64,000 nt of DNA from CAVPNY01 sp963706905 (GCA_963706905.1 CAVPNY010000017.1:76263-140262); one strand, 5' to 3'. Counted from the stretch's first letter, positions 9,075 through 18,095 are shown. Notes: generated by a model not told the origin, from the letters alone. Numbers and translations are program-made.

Positions 9075-9836
9075 CTACGGGTTGCCCTTGATCAAGATGG
9101 TGACCGAGGTCTGATCGTCGATCACATCTTTAACGACTGTCAGGGTAGCTTTACGATCGCCCTTCTCGAAGTTCAGAATCGCCAATTTGTCCGTCTCCAG
9201 ATTGCCGCTGGTGGTCAGGCTCCAACCTTGGTCTGGCATGGCATCCTCATAAAAGGCGGTTACGGAACGATAGTCCTGGGTCGTCAGGTAGACTACCACA
9301 CTCTGATTCGCAAATAGATTGCTGATCACATCTTCTTCAAGCAGGGGAATGTCTTCAGGCGGATTGTTCAGGCCCAATCCCTCGCCGGGGACAGCCTGGA
9401 GGGTGGCGAGCAGGTCACTGCCCTGCTGGGTAACCAGAGCCTGGGCGGTCTGCATGGCGCCGCTCTCGGCTGCCTGGGTCCCCAGGGCCTGGAAGGTGGC
9501 CTGAGCCTCCGGTCCTTGCTCAGTGATATAAGCCTGAGCAGTTTGCAGGGCGCCGCTTTCCGCCGCCTGGGTCCCCAGCGCCTGGAGAGTGGCCAACGCT
9601 ACTGGCCCTTGTTCGGTGATCAAAGCTTTGGCGGTCTGCACCGCGCCGCTCTCATCGAAGGCAGTGGCCAGGCCTTCAGCCTGGGTGATAACCCCTTGCG
9701 CCTGGGTGAGCACCGAGACAGCCGTGCTGCGCGTTTCGCCAAGATCCTCCTGGAATCGGTTAATAAAGTTGCAGGCCAGGGTAGCCGAGACAATCAGCAC
9801 GGCCACCCACAGAACCTGGAAAACCTTTCGGTTCAT
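9075..9836 (-). CDS. Putative lipoprotein with 31-residue tandem repeats
   Basis: 253 residues from ATG 9836, chosen because GGAGG lies 7 bp upstream. Residues 5-21 are hydrophobic and end in SATLAC, a weak lipobox with Cys22. An uncleaved N-terminal anchor is the alternative. Residues 62-149 are three tandem copies of a 31-residue unit (ESGAxQTAxAxITEQGPxA...), the last shortened, predicted as amphipathic helix or coiled coil. The C-terminal 90 residues form a compact domain (VVVYLTTQDYRSVTAFYEDAM) reminiscent of small extracytoplasmic alpha/beta domains that I cannot assign. It is 13 bp downstream of the acyl-CoA synthetase start on the same strand. Function unknown. Confidence 0.75.
   Translation of the reverse strand: MNRKVFQVLWVAVLIVSATLACNFINRFQEDLGETRSTAVSVLTQAQGVITQAEGLATAFDESGAVQTAKALITEQGPVALATLQALGTQAAESGALQTAQAYITEQGPEAQATFQALGTQAAESGAMQTAQALVTQQGSDLLATLQAVPGEGLGLNNPPEDIPLLEEDVISNLFANQSVVVYLTTQDYRSVTAFYEDAMPDQGWSLTTSGNLETDKLAILNFEKGDRKATLTVVKDVIDDQTSVTILIKGNP
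9390..9653 (-). repeat. Three in-frame 93-bp tandem repeats
   Basis: Codons 62-92, 93-123 and 124-149 of the lipoprotein gene. The first two copies differ at only about six residues, so they look recently duplicated. A likely site of copy-number variation between strains. Confidence 0.8.
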
Positions 9837-10084
9837 CGTTACGCCTCCTGCAGGGTGGTTGTTAATGGATATCCCGGTTGATTCCATCCAGGCAGGTTTG
9901 CAAAGTCAGGCCTGGAGAATTGATCGGAATATGCAACCCTGCTCTTACTGATTCTAATCGATTATAGGGTTTTCCATTGGTTATTCTGTCATTGGCGGGT
10001 GTAGTCTCGCAAATTATGGAAAGACTATCTATCCAGAGGGGATTTTCAGGGATGTGGCGAGGCAGGAGGCTTGATCAGAGCGGA

Positions 10085-10516
10085 TTAACGTCCCAGCAGG
10101 TTTTCGAACCATGCCTCCACCCTTCTTGTGTATTGGATCACCCGATCGGGAAATTCGATGGTGTTCTGCAGGAGGCGATCTCCCATCTCCGAGCCGCGCT
10201 TGATCGCCAGGATTGCTAAATAAATGATCAAAAGAAGCGGGCTGAGCAACAGGGCCAGGGCGACCAGGATCACGCCCAGTACGACTCCAATGATCTTAGC
10301 CAGAGATTTGCCCAGGCTGACCAGTATGTCGAACAAAGCGACAATCGGCGCGGCCACGCAACCGGCCCAGAACAATGATTTTGGTTGATCTTCGGTGTCG
10401 GATTTTCTGGTTCTGCGGTACGCTGCGAGGGAAGTGAAGATCCAGATCACGCCAAGAAATATGACGATTACGGCCGCGCACAACCCGTAATAGACAAGTT
10501 GTTCATCACTACCCAT
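10085..10516 (-). CDS. Small membrane protein of unknown function
   Basis: 143 residues. One TM helix at about 9-32 (GLCAAVIVIFLGVIWIF), a charged linker (RRTRKSDTEDQPK), then a long hydrophobic stretch at about 49-108 that can hold two or three helices, and a polar tail. No recognised domain. Its start is 28 bp from the end of the LLM oxidoreductase gene, so it may be the distal gene of that unit. Codon use is ordinary for the window. Confidence 0.6.
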   Translation of the reverse strand: MGSDEQLVYYGLCAAVIVIFLGVIWIFTSLAAYRRTRKSDTEDQPKSLFWAGCVAAPIVALFDILVSLGKSLAKIIGVVLGVILVALALLLSPLLLIIYLAILAIKRGSEMGDRLLQNTIEFPDRVIQYTRRVEAWFENLLGR

Positions 10517-10544
10517 TGCGGCTTCTCTGGTTGATAGCAGGCAT

Positions 10545-11481
10545 CTAGCTTACCTGAGGCAGCACCTTGGCTGCGATCAATTCCAGCCCGTCCAGGTCAT
10601 CCAGGTCAAGCCATTGCAGCATGACCCGCTGGACGCCGGCCTCGGCCCAATATCCCAACTGCTCAACCAGCTGGCTGGCAGTGCCGACCAGCGCGCCGCG
10701 CTGCTGGAATTCCTCGAGGCTCAGGCGGGCATAATTGCGAGCATCAAGCTTTTGATAGACTTCCGCTTCATTTTCTCCATAACAGCAGTTCGTCATCAGG
10801 GAGCGGCGCACGCTCTCGGGGCGGCGACCATTGGCTGCCAGGAGGTCATCCAGCCGCTGGTTTAGCGTCAGGAAGGTTTGTACAGGCATCTCGAGGGCAT
10901 TCCACTCGGCGGCGAAGCGCGCCACCAACGACAGGCTGCGCCGCGGCCCACGCCCACCGATCAGGATTGGCGGGCCGCCCGGGCGCTGGGGGCGAGGCAG
11001 CAAGATGCCTTCATTAAGCTGGAAATATTTCCCTTTGAAATCAACCGGGGTATCGTTTTGCAGCAAGCGCGTTATCACCTCCAACCCCTCTTCAAAGCGA
11101 TCGAAGCGCGCCGACAGCTCAAGCAAGTCAAAGCCATAGTTGGTATGCTCGCGCTCCTGCCAGCCGGCGCCCAGGCCGAGCACCAGCCGCCCGCCAGAAA
11201 GGTCATCTACGGCAGCAGCCATGCGGGCTGTCAGGGCAGGGTTTCGAAAGGATAAGGGCGTGACCAGTGGGCCGAACTCAATGCGTTGGGTGTGAGAGGC
11301 CAGCCAGGCTAAAGAAATCCACATCTCCAGCGAATCCCTGATCTGGGGGATTCTTATTGGTGAAATGGTCGGAGCGGTACAGCCCTGCAAAGCCCAGGCG
11401 CTCTACCGCTCCCGCCAGTTGTTGCCAGCGCGGCCAATTTAATCCGTTCTGGCCTTCCAGGAAGACAGCAACTTCAATCAA
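10545..11481 (-). CDS. LLM-class (F420/flavin-dependent) oxidoreductase, one frameshift
   Basis: N-terminal residues come from the frame starting at ATG 11481 (MIEVAVFLEGQNGLNWPRWQ ... LYRSDHFT). The rest comes from another frame (IRDSLEMWISLAWLASHTQRIE, VTPLSFRNPALTARM, LSGGRLVLGLGAGWQ). The join is a run of five G at 11345-11349 (C5 in the coding strand); with four C the protein is continuous at about 311 residues, the usual length. The family is the luciferase-like TIM barrel. The pattern ALTARMAAAVDDLSGGRL is typical of F420-dependent members, though FMN is possible. It starts 5 bp after the fructose-bisphosphatase stop, so it is probably co-transcribed. The homopolymer position points to a sequencing indel. 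Confidence 0.82.
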
Positions 11482-11486
11482 AATCG

Positions 11487-12530
11487 TTAACCGTAATGAC
11501 GAATGAATTCCTCAGCCTTCTCGACCAGATCACGATTGCCGATAAACATCTGTGTGCGCTGGTGGAGGTGAGTGGGCTGCAAGTCGAGCAGGTTTTGGCT
11601 TCCATTAGAGCTGGTGCCGCCGGCTTGTTCCATGACGAAGGCCAGGGGTGCGCCTTCGTATGCCAGGCGCAGCTTGCCGTTCGGGTACCTGGGGTCCTTG
11701 GTGTCGGCAGGGTAGAAAAAGATGCCGCCGCTGAGTAAGTTGCGATGGAAGTCTGCTACCATGGACCCAATATAACGCAGGGACAACCCCTTGCAGGTGT
11801 TGCCAGCCGGATCGGGCTCATCTCCTTGCAGATAGCGGGTGAAGCGTTTCACGCCGTCCGTCCAATAGCGCTCATAGCCCTGGTTGACGCTGTAGTACTT
11901 GGGTTTTTCCGGGATGCGAATGTCCGGGTAAGTCAGTAAAAACTCACCCACCGAAGGATCCAGGGTAAAACCGTGCACACCCATGCCCGAGGTGTAAACC
12001 AGCATGGTGCTGGCGCCGTAAATCAGGTAACCTGCGACAACCAGATCGCGCCCAATTTGCAGACAATCCGCCATTGTGCCAGGTCCGCTCGTAGTCTTGC
12101 GGCGGTAGATGGCGAAAATAGTACCAATACTGACGTTGTAATCGATGTTGGATGAGCCATCCAGAGGGTCATACAACAAGACATATTTACCAACCGGGTA
12201 TTTTTGTGAGATCGGGATGATATCTTCCTGTTCTTCGGAAGCCATGACTGCCAGTCGACCGGTGTGATCGTTCAGGCGGCTGACCATCCGGTCAGCCAGC
12301 TCGTCCAGTTTCATCACCTCTTCACCCTGGATATTCATGTTGCCAGACTTCCCAAGGATCTCGGCCAGCCCGCCACGTGTCGTCTGGCTGGCGATCACCT
12401 TGCCGGCCAGGGCAATATCGTACAGCAGGTTGGTAAGCACACCGGTCGCTTCGGGGAAGCTGGACTGCTCTCCCAGGATGTGGCGCTCGATGGTCATGAT
12501 CTCGGTGTGTTGAGGGGTTTGAGTTAGCAT
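11487..12530 (-). CDS. fbp: Class I fructose-1,6-bisphosphatase
   Basis: 347 residues, within the family's size. Hydrolyses fructose-1,6-bisphosphate to fructose-6-phosphate, the committed gluconeogenic step. Key motif YDPLDGSSNIDYN carries the metal-binding Asp residues. MASEEQED supplies the Glu pair, and GGIFFYPADTKDP and LRLAYEGAPLAFVMEQAGG mark the C-terminal half. Start ATG 12530 is preceded by AGGAAGGAG. The LLM oxidoreductase follows after 5 bp. The known AMP-inhibition site of this class cannot be judged here. Confidence 0.96.
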   Translation of the reverse strand: MLTQTPQHTEIMTIERHILGEQSSFPEATGVLTNLLYDIALAGKVIASQTTRGGLAEILGKSGNMNIQGEEVMKLDELADRMVSRLNDHTGRLAVMASEEQEDIIPISQKYPVGKYVLLYDPLDGSSNIDYNVSIGTIFAIYRRKTTSGPGTMADCLQIGRDLVVAGYLIYGASTMLVYTSGMGVHGFTLDPSVGEFLLTYPDIRIPEKPKYYSVNQGYERYWTDGVKRFTRYLQGDEPDPAGNTCKGLSLRYIGSMVADFHRNLLSGGIFFYPADTKDPRYPNGKLRLAYEGAPLAFVMEQAGGTSSNGSQNLLDLQPTHLHQRTQMFIGNRDLVEKAEEFIRHYG

Positions 12531-12615
12531 GGACTCCTTCCTATTCTATGAGTTTGCCAGTTCTTTGGCTGCGGTGAATCGTTCGAGAAGGAACATCAAT
12601 TGCAGTTTCATTAAC

Positions 12616-12621
12616 ATTATA
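12616..12621 (-). promoter_or_regulatory. Candidate -10 box for the fbp transcript
   Basis: TATAAT on the minus strand, about 85 bp upstream of the fbp ATG, in a locally AT-rich stretch. No convincing -35 element 16-18 bp upstream, so this is tentative. Confidence 0.35.
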
Positions 12622-12652
12622 CAATAACTCAATTCGGATCGATCCATACGGA

Positions 12653-13642
12653 TCAGATAGAGGCGGGTTGCCCCAGGATCCACCCCTCGATCCGGCGGAT
12701 CTCTTCGTCGCCAGGGTCGCCAGCCGGCTGATATCCCAGGACAACCGCCAGCATCCCCAACAGGCCAATGGTGGCGTCGAAGGCATCCTCGCCTCCAGAA
12801 GGCAGGATGAAGCCAGACTTAATCGTCTGAACCAGGGCAGGCTCTAAATCCAGGGTGTGTGCTTGTGACCAGCGCAGTATGCGCGAGGCGCACTGCTGAA
12901 GAGAAAGCGGGTTGCGCTTGCTGAAGCGGGTAGAGGGAGCGCCTGGTTCCTGGTCGGTCAGGATTTCAGCATAATATTCCGCCGGATATGTCTCGGCGAC
13001 GATCACCCTGCCGCGTTGAATCAGCCCAGCCAGCGGTCCGTGGAAAGGCCACACAACCAGATCCAGGGCCGGATCGAGCAAGCCTGGGGTGAGCAGCTCG
13101 CGCCAGCCACAAATAGCCGCCTTGCCCACCTGCTGGGCGCCCATCGTCCAGAATAGCGGGCAGGCCGCGCGGCGCTCAGGTCGGGGCAGCTCGCACTGGC
13201 GGCGGAGAGCATTGAAATCTGCCATGCCCAGCCGATCGACCAGGTGCAACCGCCGGGCACCGCCCGGGCGGTGGGGGTAGAAGGGTCGCTCAATGCGGAT
13301 TTCATCCGCCGTTTCTGCGACGGTATAGAACTCTCCCCATTCTCGCAGGCCAAAGCTTGATAGAGCGCTCAGGAAATCGGGGATGCCGGCTCGGCGCGCG
13401 TAGGCTAACGGCAGACCGATGGGAAAATCGAAGCCGACCAGCAGGCAGGCTCCCAACCCGGACTCTGATTTCAGGTGCATCAGGAATCGATCCAATGGGC
13501 CAACCGGATGGGGGGCGTGCACCCGGTAGCGGCCGTTGGGCTGCAGGCTGGAGCGACCCATCCAGCGCTTGCCGGGGTTGAGACTCCAATCTGCATGCAT
13601 AATGTGGGTGGGAAGCGAGGATAGCGGGGAGAGGCGGTTCAT
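12653..13642 (-). CDS. DUF429-like (RNase H-fold) protein
   Basis: 329 residues. Pattern of an RNase H-like fold: an early strand with Asp (HADWSLNPGKRW, about 16-27), GFDFPIGLP (about 69-77), VIVAETYPAEYY with Glu (about 220), and GEDAFDATIGLLGML near the end. These correspond to the conserved acidic positions of DUF429 proteins, predicted nucleases of unknown substrate. The assignment rests on motif resemblance and is moderate. It overlaps the upstream AlkZ-like gene by 4 bp (ATGA), so the two are translationally coupled, which supports a shared DNA-related role. Confidence 0.6.
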   Translation of the reverse strand: MNRLSPLSSLPTHIMHADWSLNPGKRWMGRSSLQPNGRYRVHAPHPVGPLDRFLMHLKSESGLGACLLVGFDFPIGLPLAYARRAGIPDFLSALSSFGLREWGEFYTVAETADEIRIERPFYPHRPGGARRLHLVDRLGMADFNALRRQCELPRPERRAACPLFWTMGAQQVGKAAICGWRELLTPGLLDPALDLVVWPFHGPLAGLIQRGRVIVAETYPAEYYAEILTDQEPGAPSTRFSKRNPLSLQQCASRILRWSQAHTLDLEPALVQTIKSGFILPSGGEDAFDATIGLLGMLAVVLGYQPAGDPGDEEIRRIEGWILGQPASI

Positions 13643-14496
13643 ACCAACTCAGGCAGGGCGAACCATTCACCGGCATGGGTTTCCAATGTCAGACCGCCGC
13701 AAACCTCACCGGCTGTAACCAGCTGCTCGAGGATGTGGGCTGTCTCCGCCGGGGTCCAGCCGAAGAGGCGGGTCAGATCGCGCGCCTGAGCAGCGCCGAC
13801 CGATTGGAAGTAGAGACTTGCCAGGCGGCGGCGCGCCTGGCGCTCCTGGATGAAGCGGGCTTCCTCGGGAAGCTTTGGGAAGTGGCGGTGCACCAGGTCA
13901 TAGGCGAAGGCGTAATGCCAGGCGCCGGACTGCGTCACACCTACCGGCAGGATCTTGAAATCGGCTTGCAGCTCATTCAGGGCGCGGTTGAAACGCGCCT
14001 CGCTCTCCGCGGAGGTCATATGGGTGAGGCGGCGCAGGGCGATGGTGTCCAGCACGCCTTTATCTAATAAAGCTTCGTAAATGGCTTTCAATTCCTGGGT
14101 CAGGTGGCCCTGCATGTACTGGATCTGGTAGTCCTCGTCCGGGTCGCCGTAATTTTCGGACAGGGCATAGAAATAGGGTGCTGTTTCCAATGAGATCATC
14201 GTGGCGCGTTTGCGCAGCACTTTGGCATAATACCAGGAGCGCTTCCCCAGCAGCCCATCTTTCCAGCCCCAGGTGACATGCCCCGGGTCATCGTGCTCAT
14301 CCGCCACCGGGCGATCGCCGGCGACAGCCACCCACAGGCTGGGCAGCACGATGTCCTTGATCGGCCAGAAGTAGACAAACCCGCGCTGGTTGACGTAATC
14401 GATGGCATCTTGCTGGGAGGTCAGGCGCTGTCCCGGCTGTAGACGGAAGGTGCGCTCGCGGAAGGTCTGAAGGGCTTTAGTGGAAATTGTCTGCAT
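13639..14496 (-). CDS. AlkZ/YcaQ-like winged-helix DNA glycosylase family protein
   Basis: 285 residues from ATG 14496; an upstream TTG at 14517 is less likely. The pattern TWGWKDGLLGKRSWYYAKVLRKRATMI with winged-helix-type helices before and after (IYEALLDKGVLDTIALRRLT; ARDLTRLFGWTPAETAHILEQLV) matches AlkZ-related proteins (HTH_42/DUF1006 family). Proven relatives excise alkylated bases or unhook interstrand crosslinks. The QxQ/QxD catalytic motif of true AlkZ/YcaQ is not evident, so activity is uncertain. It is coupled by ATGA overlap to the DUF429-like gene. Confidence 0.65.
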   Translation of the reverse strand: MQTISTKALQTFRERTFRLQPGQRLTSQQDAIDYVNQRGFVYFWPIKDIVLPSLWVAVAGDRPVADEHDDPGHVTWGWKDGLLGKRSWYYAKVLRKRATMISLETAPYFYALSENYGDPDEDYQIQYMQGHLTQELKAIYEALLDKGVLDTIALRRLTHMTSAESEARFNRALNELQADFKILPVGVTQSGAWHYAFAYDLVHRHFPKLPEEARFIQERQARRRLASLYFQSVGAAQARDLTRLFGWTPAETAHILEQLVTAGEVCGGLTLETHAGEWFALPELV

Positions 14497-14664
14497 CTTA
14501 ACTACACGATATATCAATGAGATTCCTATGCCACCAGTGTACTTTCATAATCTCTGCAACATCGCCATAAATTCCGATTATTATAAATCCTATAAATCGT
14601 TAAAGAGTTTTTTCCATACAGCGTAAATATATTCTCCTGTTAAAAAATTCAATGTCGGTTCGGA

Positions 14665-14722
14665 TTGATGGCAATCCATGAATCGTAGTATAATATATAC
14701 GTTATCTACCATTAAATAACGT
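14665..14722 (+). promoter_or_regulatory. Promoter and probable autoregulatory operator of the toxin-antitoxin pair
   Basis: TTGATG at 14665-14670, 18-bp spacer, TATAAT at 14689-14694. Immediately downstream is a perfect inverted repeat, ACGTTAT (14699-14705) and ATAACGT (14716-14722), separated by 10 bp. It overlaps the expected start of transcription. This is the standard position for antitoxin autorepression; binding itself is inferred. Confidence 0.6.
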
Positions 14723-14758
14723 ACGTAATATGATACGATTTGGTAAGGAAGGTTACCC

Positions 14759-15016
14759 ATGTATAAAACCGCTTCTGTAACAGAATTGCGTGATAAGCTG
14801 GCAGAAACAATTGATAATTTAGATAGTGAAAATGCAGTCATGGTGGTTCGCCACAGCAAACCGGCCGCATATCTGGTCTCACCCGAATTCTTTGAAGGCC
14901 TGATCGAGCAGATCGAGGATTTTGTCGATTGGCGAGACATGCAATTCGCGCTGGAGGATTATCGCCAGGGTAAAGCTGTGGATGGCGAGGAGGCGCTCAG
15001 TCGGCTGGGGCTATAA
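14759..15016 (+). CDS. Phd/YefM-family antitoxin
   Basis: 85 residues. The N-terminal Phd/YefM DNA-binding fold is clear: SVTELRDKLAETIDNL, AVMVVRHSKPAAYLVSPEFF. The acidic C-terminal tail (IEDFVDWRDMQFALEDYRQG) would wrap and neutralise the toxin. It should bind its own operator as a dimer and repress the operon. Start ATG is preceded by AAGGAAGG. The toxin start lies 1 bp past the stop. Confidence 0.9.
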   Translation: MYKTASVTELRDKLAETIDNLDSENAVMVVRHSKPAAYLVSPEFFEGLIEQIEDFVDWRDMQFALEDYRQGKAVDGEEALSRLGL

Positions 15017-15017
15017 C

Positions 15018-15323
15018 GTGTACAAATTACTCTTTCACACAGATGTCGAGAAACAGCTTGCCCGAATCCCGCGTGCTTTTGCTGAGCGGCTGGCTGGTTC
15101 GATTCGTGCGTTGCGCGAAGAGCCTAGGCCGAGCCAGGCAAAGCATCTGGACCAGGAGATGTATCGTTTACGGCAAGGCGAATATCGCATCGTATATGCG
15201 GTTTTCGATCAAGAGCAGGTGGTCTACATTGGCAAGGTAGCACGTCGTGCTGAGAACACCTACCGGGATATCAATCGATTGCTGGCTAGGGCGAGGCAGG
15301 CGGTGAAGGATACTAAAGATTAA
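15018..15323 (+). CDS. RelE/ParE-superfamily toxin
   Basis: 101 residues from GTG 15018, one base after the antitoxin stop; the longer upstream reading would run through the antitoxin gene. RelE-fold features: YKLLFHTDVEKQLARIP, MYRLRQGEYRIVYAVFDQEQ, VYIGKVARRAENTYRDI. RLRxGxYRIVY is typical of RelE mRNA interferases acting on ribosome-bound mRNA. ParE-like gyrase poisons share the fold but usually differ there. Lys, Arg and Tyr residues for mRNA cleavage are plausible but not individually assignable. Confidence 0.88.
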   Translation: MYKLLFHTDVEKQLARIPRAFAERLAGSIRALREEPRPSQAKHLDQEMYRLRQGEYRIVYAVFDQEQVVYIGKVARRAENTYRDINRLLARARQAVKDTKD

Positions 15324-15324
15324 T

Positions 15325-15804
15325 ATGATGTCACTTTCAACGCTCTGTTGGATTTTTTGGGGATGCATATCATTTGCTGTTGCATTTTGGCATCTGATTT
15401 ATTTTTGGAGACAAGAAGCTCTATCGGCACAAGATCTGGAAAAATTGTCATCTCAATTTCAAGGGATATATTGGGATTACATAGAATCGGGTGGGCTATT
15501 CTTAATATTTCTTATTGTACCTGCCTCTTTACTTGGTTATTATCTGGATGATTGGTTATCATCACAGTATGGTACCCGTTTTTATCCTCTAATAACCTTA
15601 GCCATGAGTACCTATGGAATTTTCCAAGGGACGTTTGCAGCTACAAAAGGCGTTTACCCTATGGGAAAATCTATCTCATTCATTTATGAGAATGAACAAG
15701 GATTACGATTGAGACAATTAGGCAGGTATCACATTGTGGTGAGCGTATTAACTATCGCAGTATCGTTAGTTTATTTCTGCGTTATCGTCTTAATATTTAG
15801 ATAA
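15325..15804 (+). CDS. AT-rich membrane protein of unknown function behind the TA pair
   Basis: 159 residues, starting 1 bp after the toxin stop at tandem ATGATG. Four likely TM helices: about 5-28, 52-76, 88-108 and 135-158. Base composition and codon use (ATT, TTA, AAT-rich) are clearly poorer in GC than the surrounding genes, which points to recent acquisition with or near the toxin-antitoxin genes. No recognised family. Being directly downstream, it may be transcribed from the TA promoter. Confidence 0.6.
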   Translation: MMSLSTLCWIFWGCISFAVAFWHLIYFWRQEALSAQDLEKLSSQFQGIYWDYIESGGLFLIFLIVPASLLGYYLDDWLSSQYGTRFYPLITLAMSTYGIFQGTFAATKGVYPMGKSISFIYENEQGLRLRQLGRYHIVVSVLTIAVSLVYFCVIVLIFR

Positions 15805-15857
15805 ATACCTAGATTGGGAAAATCCGCGCTCTATGCACATTTAGGGCGAAATTCCTC

Positions 15858-18095
15858 TCAACGCGCTGGTCTCAGCACTGGCATGGGTTTGGCGCGCGGG
15901 TCGGTGAAGAAATCCTCGGGCAGTGCCAGCGGGGCATAGGCCATGCCCGTCCCCAGGGAGGCGTAGGGGACATAATACAGCTTGATCACATTCTCCGGGG
16001 TCTTGCTCATGTCCTGGAAGACGAACAGCAGGTGGCTGCCATCCGGACTGAAGGCCGGGTCGCGATAGCAGCAGCCCTCGTCAATTGGCGCGGACTGGTA
16101 GGCGCGGTGCAGCTCGGTGGAGTAGATCCACAGGTCACCGAAGCCGTCGTTGCGCTTGAAGCTGTTCAGAGCGAACAGGTACGTCCCATCCCAGGCCAGA
16201 TTTTCAATGATTGGGCTGACCGCGTAATCTTTCATTTTGAAGCGGGTGGCCGGGAACTCATCCAGGCGGTGGATCGGAGCGGCGCACTGGGCGATATCCA
16301 GCAGGTGCACCAGGTCGACCTGCTGGCCGTTGTCGACCCCCTTGCGGACAACGGCGAGCTGCTCCCCATCGCGCGACCAGCGGGCAGATTTGACAGCGAT
16401 CACTTTGTCATTGTGTGAGTAAGGCGCTAGAATTTCACAATCCGCCATGGCCTGCAGGTCGCGGCGGTACTTGGCCTGGCTGATGCTCTCCGGGTCGTAG
16501 GGCAGGATAAAAAGCTCCCGGTTGAGGCTGATGGCAACGCGCTCTCCATCCGGCGAGATCTCGAAAGCTTCCAGGAAGTCGGCAGATTCGAAACAGGCCA
16601 GGTTGTCGATGCGCAGGGTGTTAATATCCACCGAGTTGATACACTTGCCCAGGATATAGTGAACCGCCTGTCCGTCCGGCGACCACTGCAGGCTGGATTT
16701 CGCGGCGCCGTCGTCGGTGAGCTGGGTCAGCTCGCTCCCGTCTAGGTTGGCGATCCAGATGTCATTGTCCTTGAGCAGGGCAATTTTATCCGCGCCGCCG
16801 ATCACCGGGATGGCGAGCGTGGGCAGGGGTGTCTCGGTGGGCAGGTCAGTTGGACCAACCGTTTGTTTAGGGAGTTGGGTGGGAATCTTCGTCTGGGTGG
16901 GGAGTTGAGAAGGAACGGGGGTGGGTGAAGCCATCGCGAGCAGGGTGGCCTGCACGGCAGTCTGGATATCGCTCGTTTCCGTGATCGCAATTTCGAGTTG
17001 AGTAGTGGGCGAAGTGGGTGCGTCCAGCGCCAGGGCTGGGGCCGCGTTACCCCGGCGTCCCAGGATGGCGTAGCCCGTCACGGCGATCAGCACGATGCCG
17101 ATAGCCACCAGCCCGATAACCAGCCAGGAGGCTTTGCGAGGCGGTTGGTTTGTAGGCGGTGGTTTCACGGGAGGGAATCCACGGGAAGGGGTGAGCAGGG
17201 TGGCCTCGGGAACCGCGCCGGGAACTCTTCCTACTTGAGGCGGTGAAACTGGCTGAGGGGCAGCGGGCTGAGCCAGCGCACCTTGCAACAAAGCGTGCAG
17301 CGCCTGGACCAGCTCGGCGGCGCTGATGTAGCGCTCCTCGGGGTTCTTTGCCAGCGCTCTGGCGATCACCGGCTCAATCCCGGCTGGGAGCTGCGGGTTG
17401 GCGAGGCAGACTTCTGGCGCTGGCTCCAGGACGTGCATCAGCATGGTCTTGGTGGGTGTATCGGCTTTGAAAGGGACTTTGCCAGCCAGCATCTGGTACA
17501 GGATGACTCCCAGCGAGTAGATATCGCTGCGACCGTCCAGCACCCGATCGCCCTGCACCTGCTCGGGGCTCATATAGCTGGGCGTCCCCAGGATGGTATC
17601 GCCGGTGAGGGTCATGGCGGACTGCCCGGCTAAATGAGCGATGCCAAAATCAGACAGGAAAGCGTTGCCATACTGATCATACAGGATATTGGCAGGTTTC
17701 AAGTCGCGGTGGATGATGCCGTGCGTGTGGGCGGCGTCCAGGGCGGGCGCCAGGCGCTCGACCAGACCCACCGCCTGGTCGACGGGCAGGGCGCCGTCCT
17801 TCAGCCGGTCAGACAGCGAACCACCGGACATGTAGCGCATCACCAGGTACGGCTGTTCATCCTGCTCGCCGAAATCATACACCGGCACGATGGCCGGGTG
17901 CTCGAGCATGGCGATGGTTTTGGCTTCGCGTTCAAAGCGCAGGCGGAACTGGGGGTCATGCATGAAAGCCGCCGGCAACAGCTTTATGGCGACATCGCGC
18001 TCGAAGCGCGGGTCATAGGCCTTATAGACGGTCGCCATGCCGCCGCGACCGACTTCGGATTTGATTTCATAGCGACCGATCGAGGTTCGATTCAT
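15858..18095 (-). CDS. Membrane Ser/Thr protein kinase with C-terminal beta-propeller
   Basis: 745 residues from ATG 18095. Cytoplasmic Hanks-type kinase at about 8-270: Gly loop VGRGGMATVYKA, Lys38, HRDLKPAN at 129-136, DFG 149-151, TPSYMSPEQ. A Pro-rich linker follows, then one TM helix at about 323-345 and an extracytoplasmic Thr/Pro-rich stalk (PTPVPSQLPTQTKIPTQLPKQ). The C-terminal region has TolB/WD40-like blades (DNDIWIANLDGSELTQLTDD, LQWSPDGQAVHYI, FEISPDGERVAI, PAFSPDGSHLLFVF). The layout is that of a PASTA-type receptor kinase with the PASTA sensor replaced by a propeller, so it probably senses an outside ligand. It lies downstream of upp but is separated from it by a hairpin. Confidence 0.92.
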   Translation of the reverse strand: MNRTSIGRYEIKSEVGRGGMATVYKAYDPRFERDVAIKLLPAAFMHDPQFRLRFEREAKTIAMLEHPAIVPVYDFGEQDEQPYLVMRYMSGGSLSDRLKDGALPVDQAVGLVERLAPALDAAHTHGIIHRDLKPANILYDQYGNAFLSDFGIAHLAGQSAMTLTGDTILGTPSYMSPEQVQGDRVLDGRSDIYSLGVILYQMLAGKVPFKADTPTKTMLMHVLEPAPEVCLANPQLPAGIEPVIARALAKNPEERYISAAELVQALHALLQGALAQPAAPQPVSPPQVGRVPGAVPEATLLTPSRGFPPVKPPPTNQPPRKASWLVIGLVAIGIVLIAVTGYAILGRRGNAAPALALDAPTSPTTQLEIAITETSDIQTAVQATLLAMASPTPVPSQLPTQTKIPTQLPKQTVGPTDLPTETPLPTLAIPVIGGADKIALLKDNDIWIANLDGSELTQLTDDGAAKSSLQWSPDGQAVHYILGKCINSVDINTLRIDNLACFESADFLEAFEISPDGERVAISLNRELFILPYDPESISQAKYRRDLQAMADCEILAPYSHNDKVIAVKSARWSRDGEQLAVVRKGVDNGQQVDLVHLLDIAQCAAPIHRLDEFPATRFKMKDYAVSPIIENLAWDGTYLFALNSFKRNDGFGDLWIYSTELHRAYQSAPIDEGCCYRDPAFSPDGSHLLFVFQDMSKTPENVIKLYYVPYASLGTGMAYAPLALPEDFFTDPRAKPMPVLRPAR

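Noticed and set aside
9940..9975. TATAAT on the minus strand as promoter of the lipoprotein gene
   Set aside because: There is a -10-like match near 9962 but no acceptable -35, and the adjoining gene arrangement does not require it.
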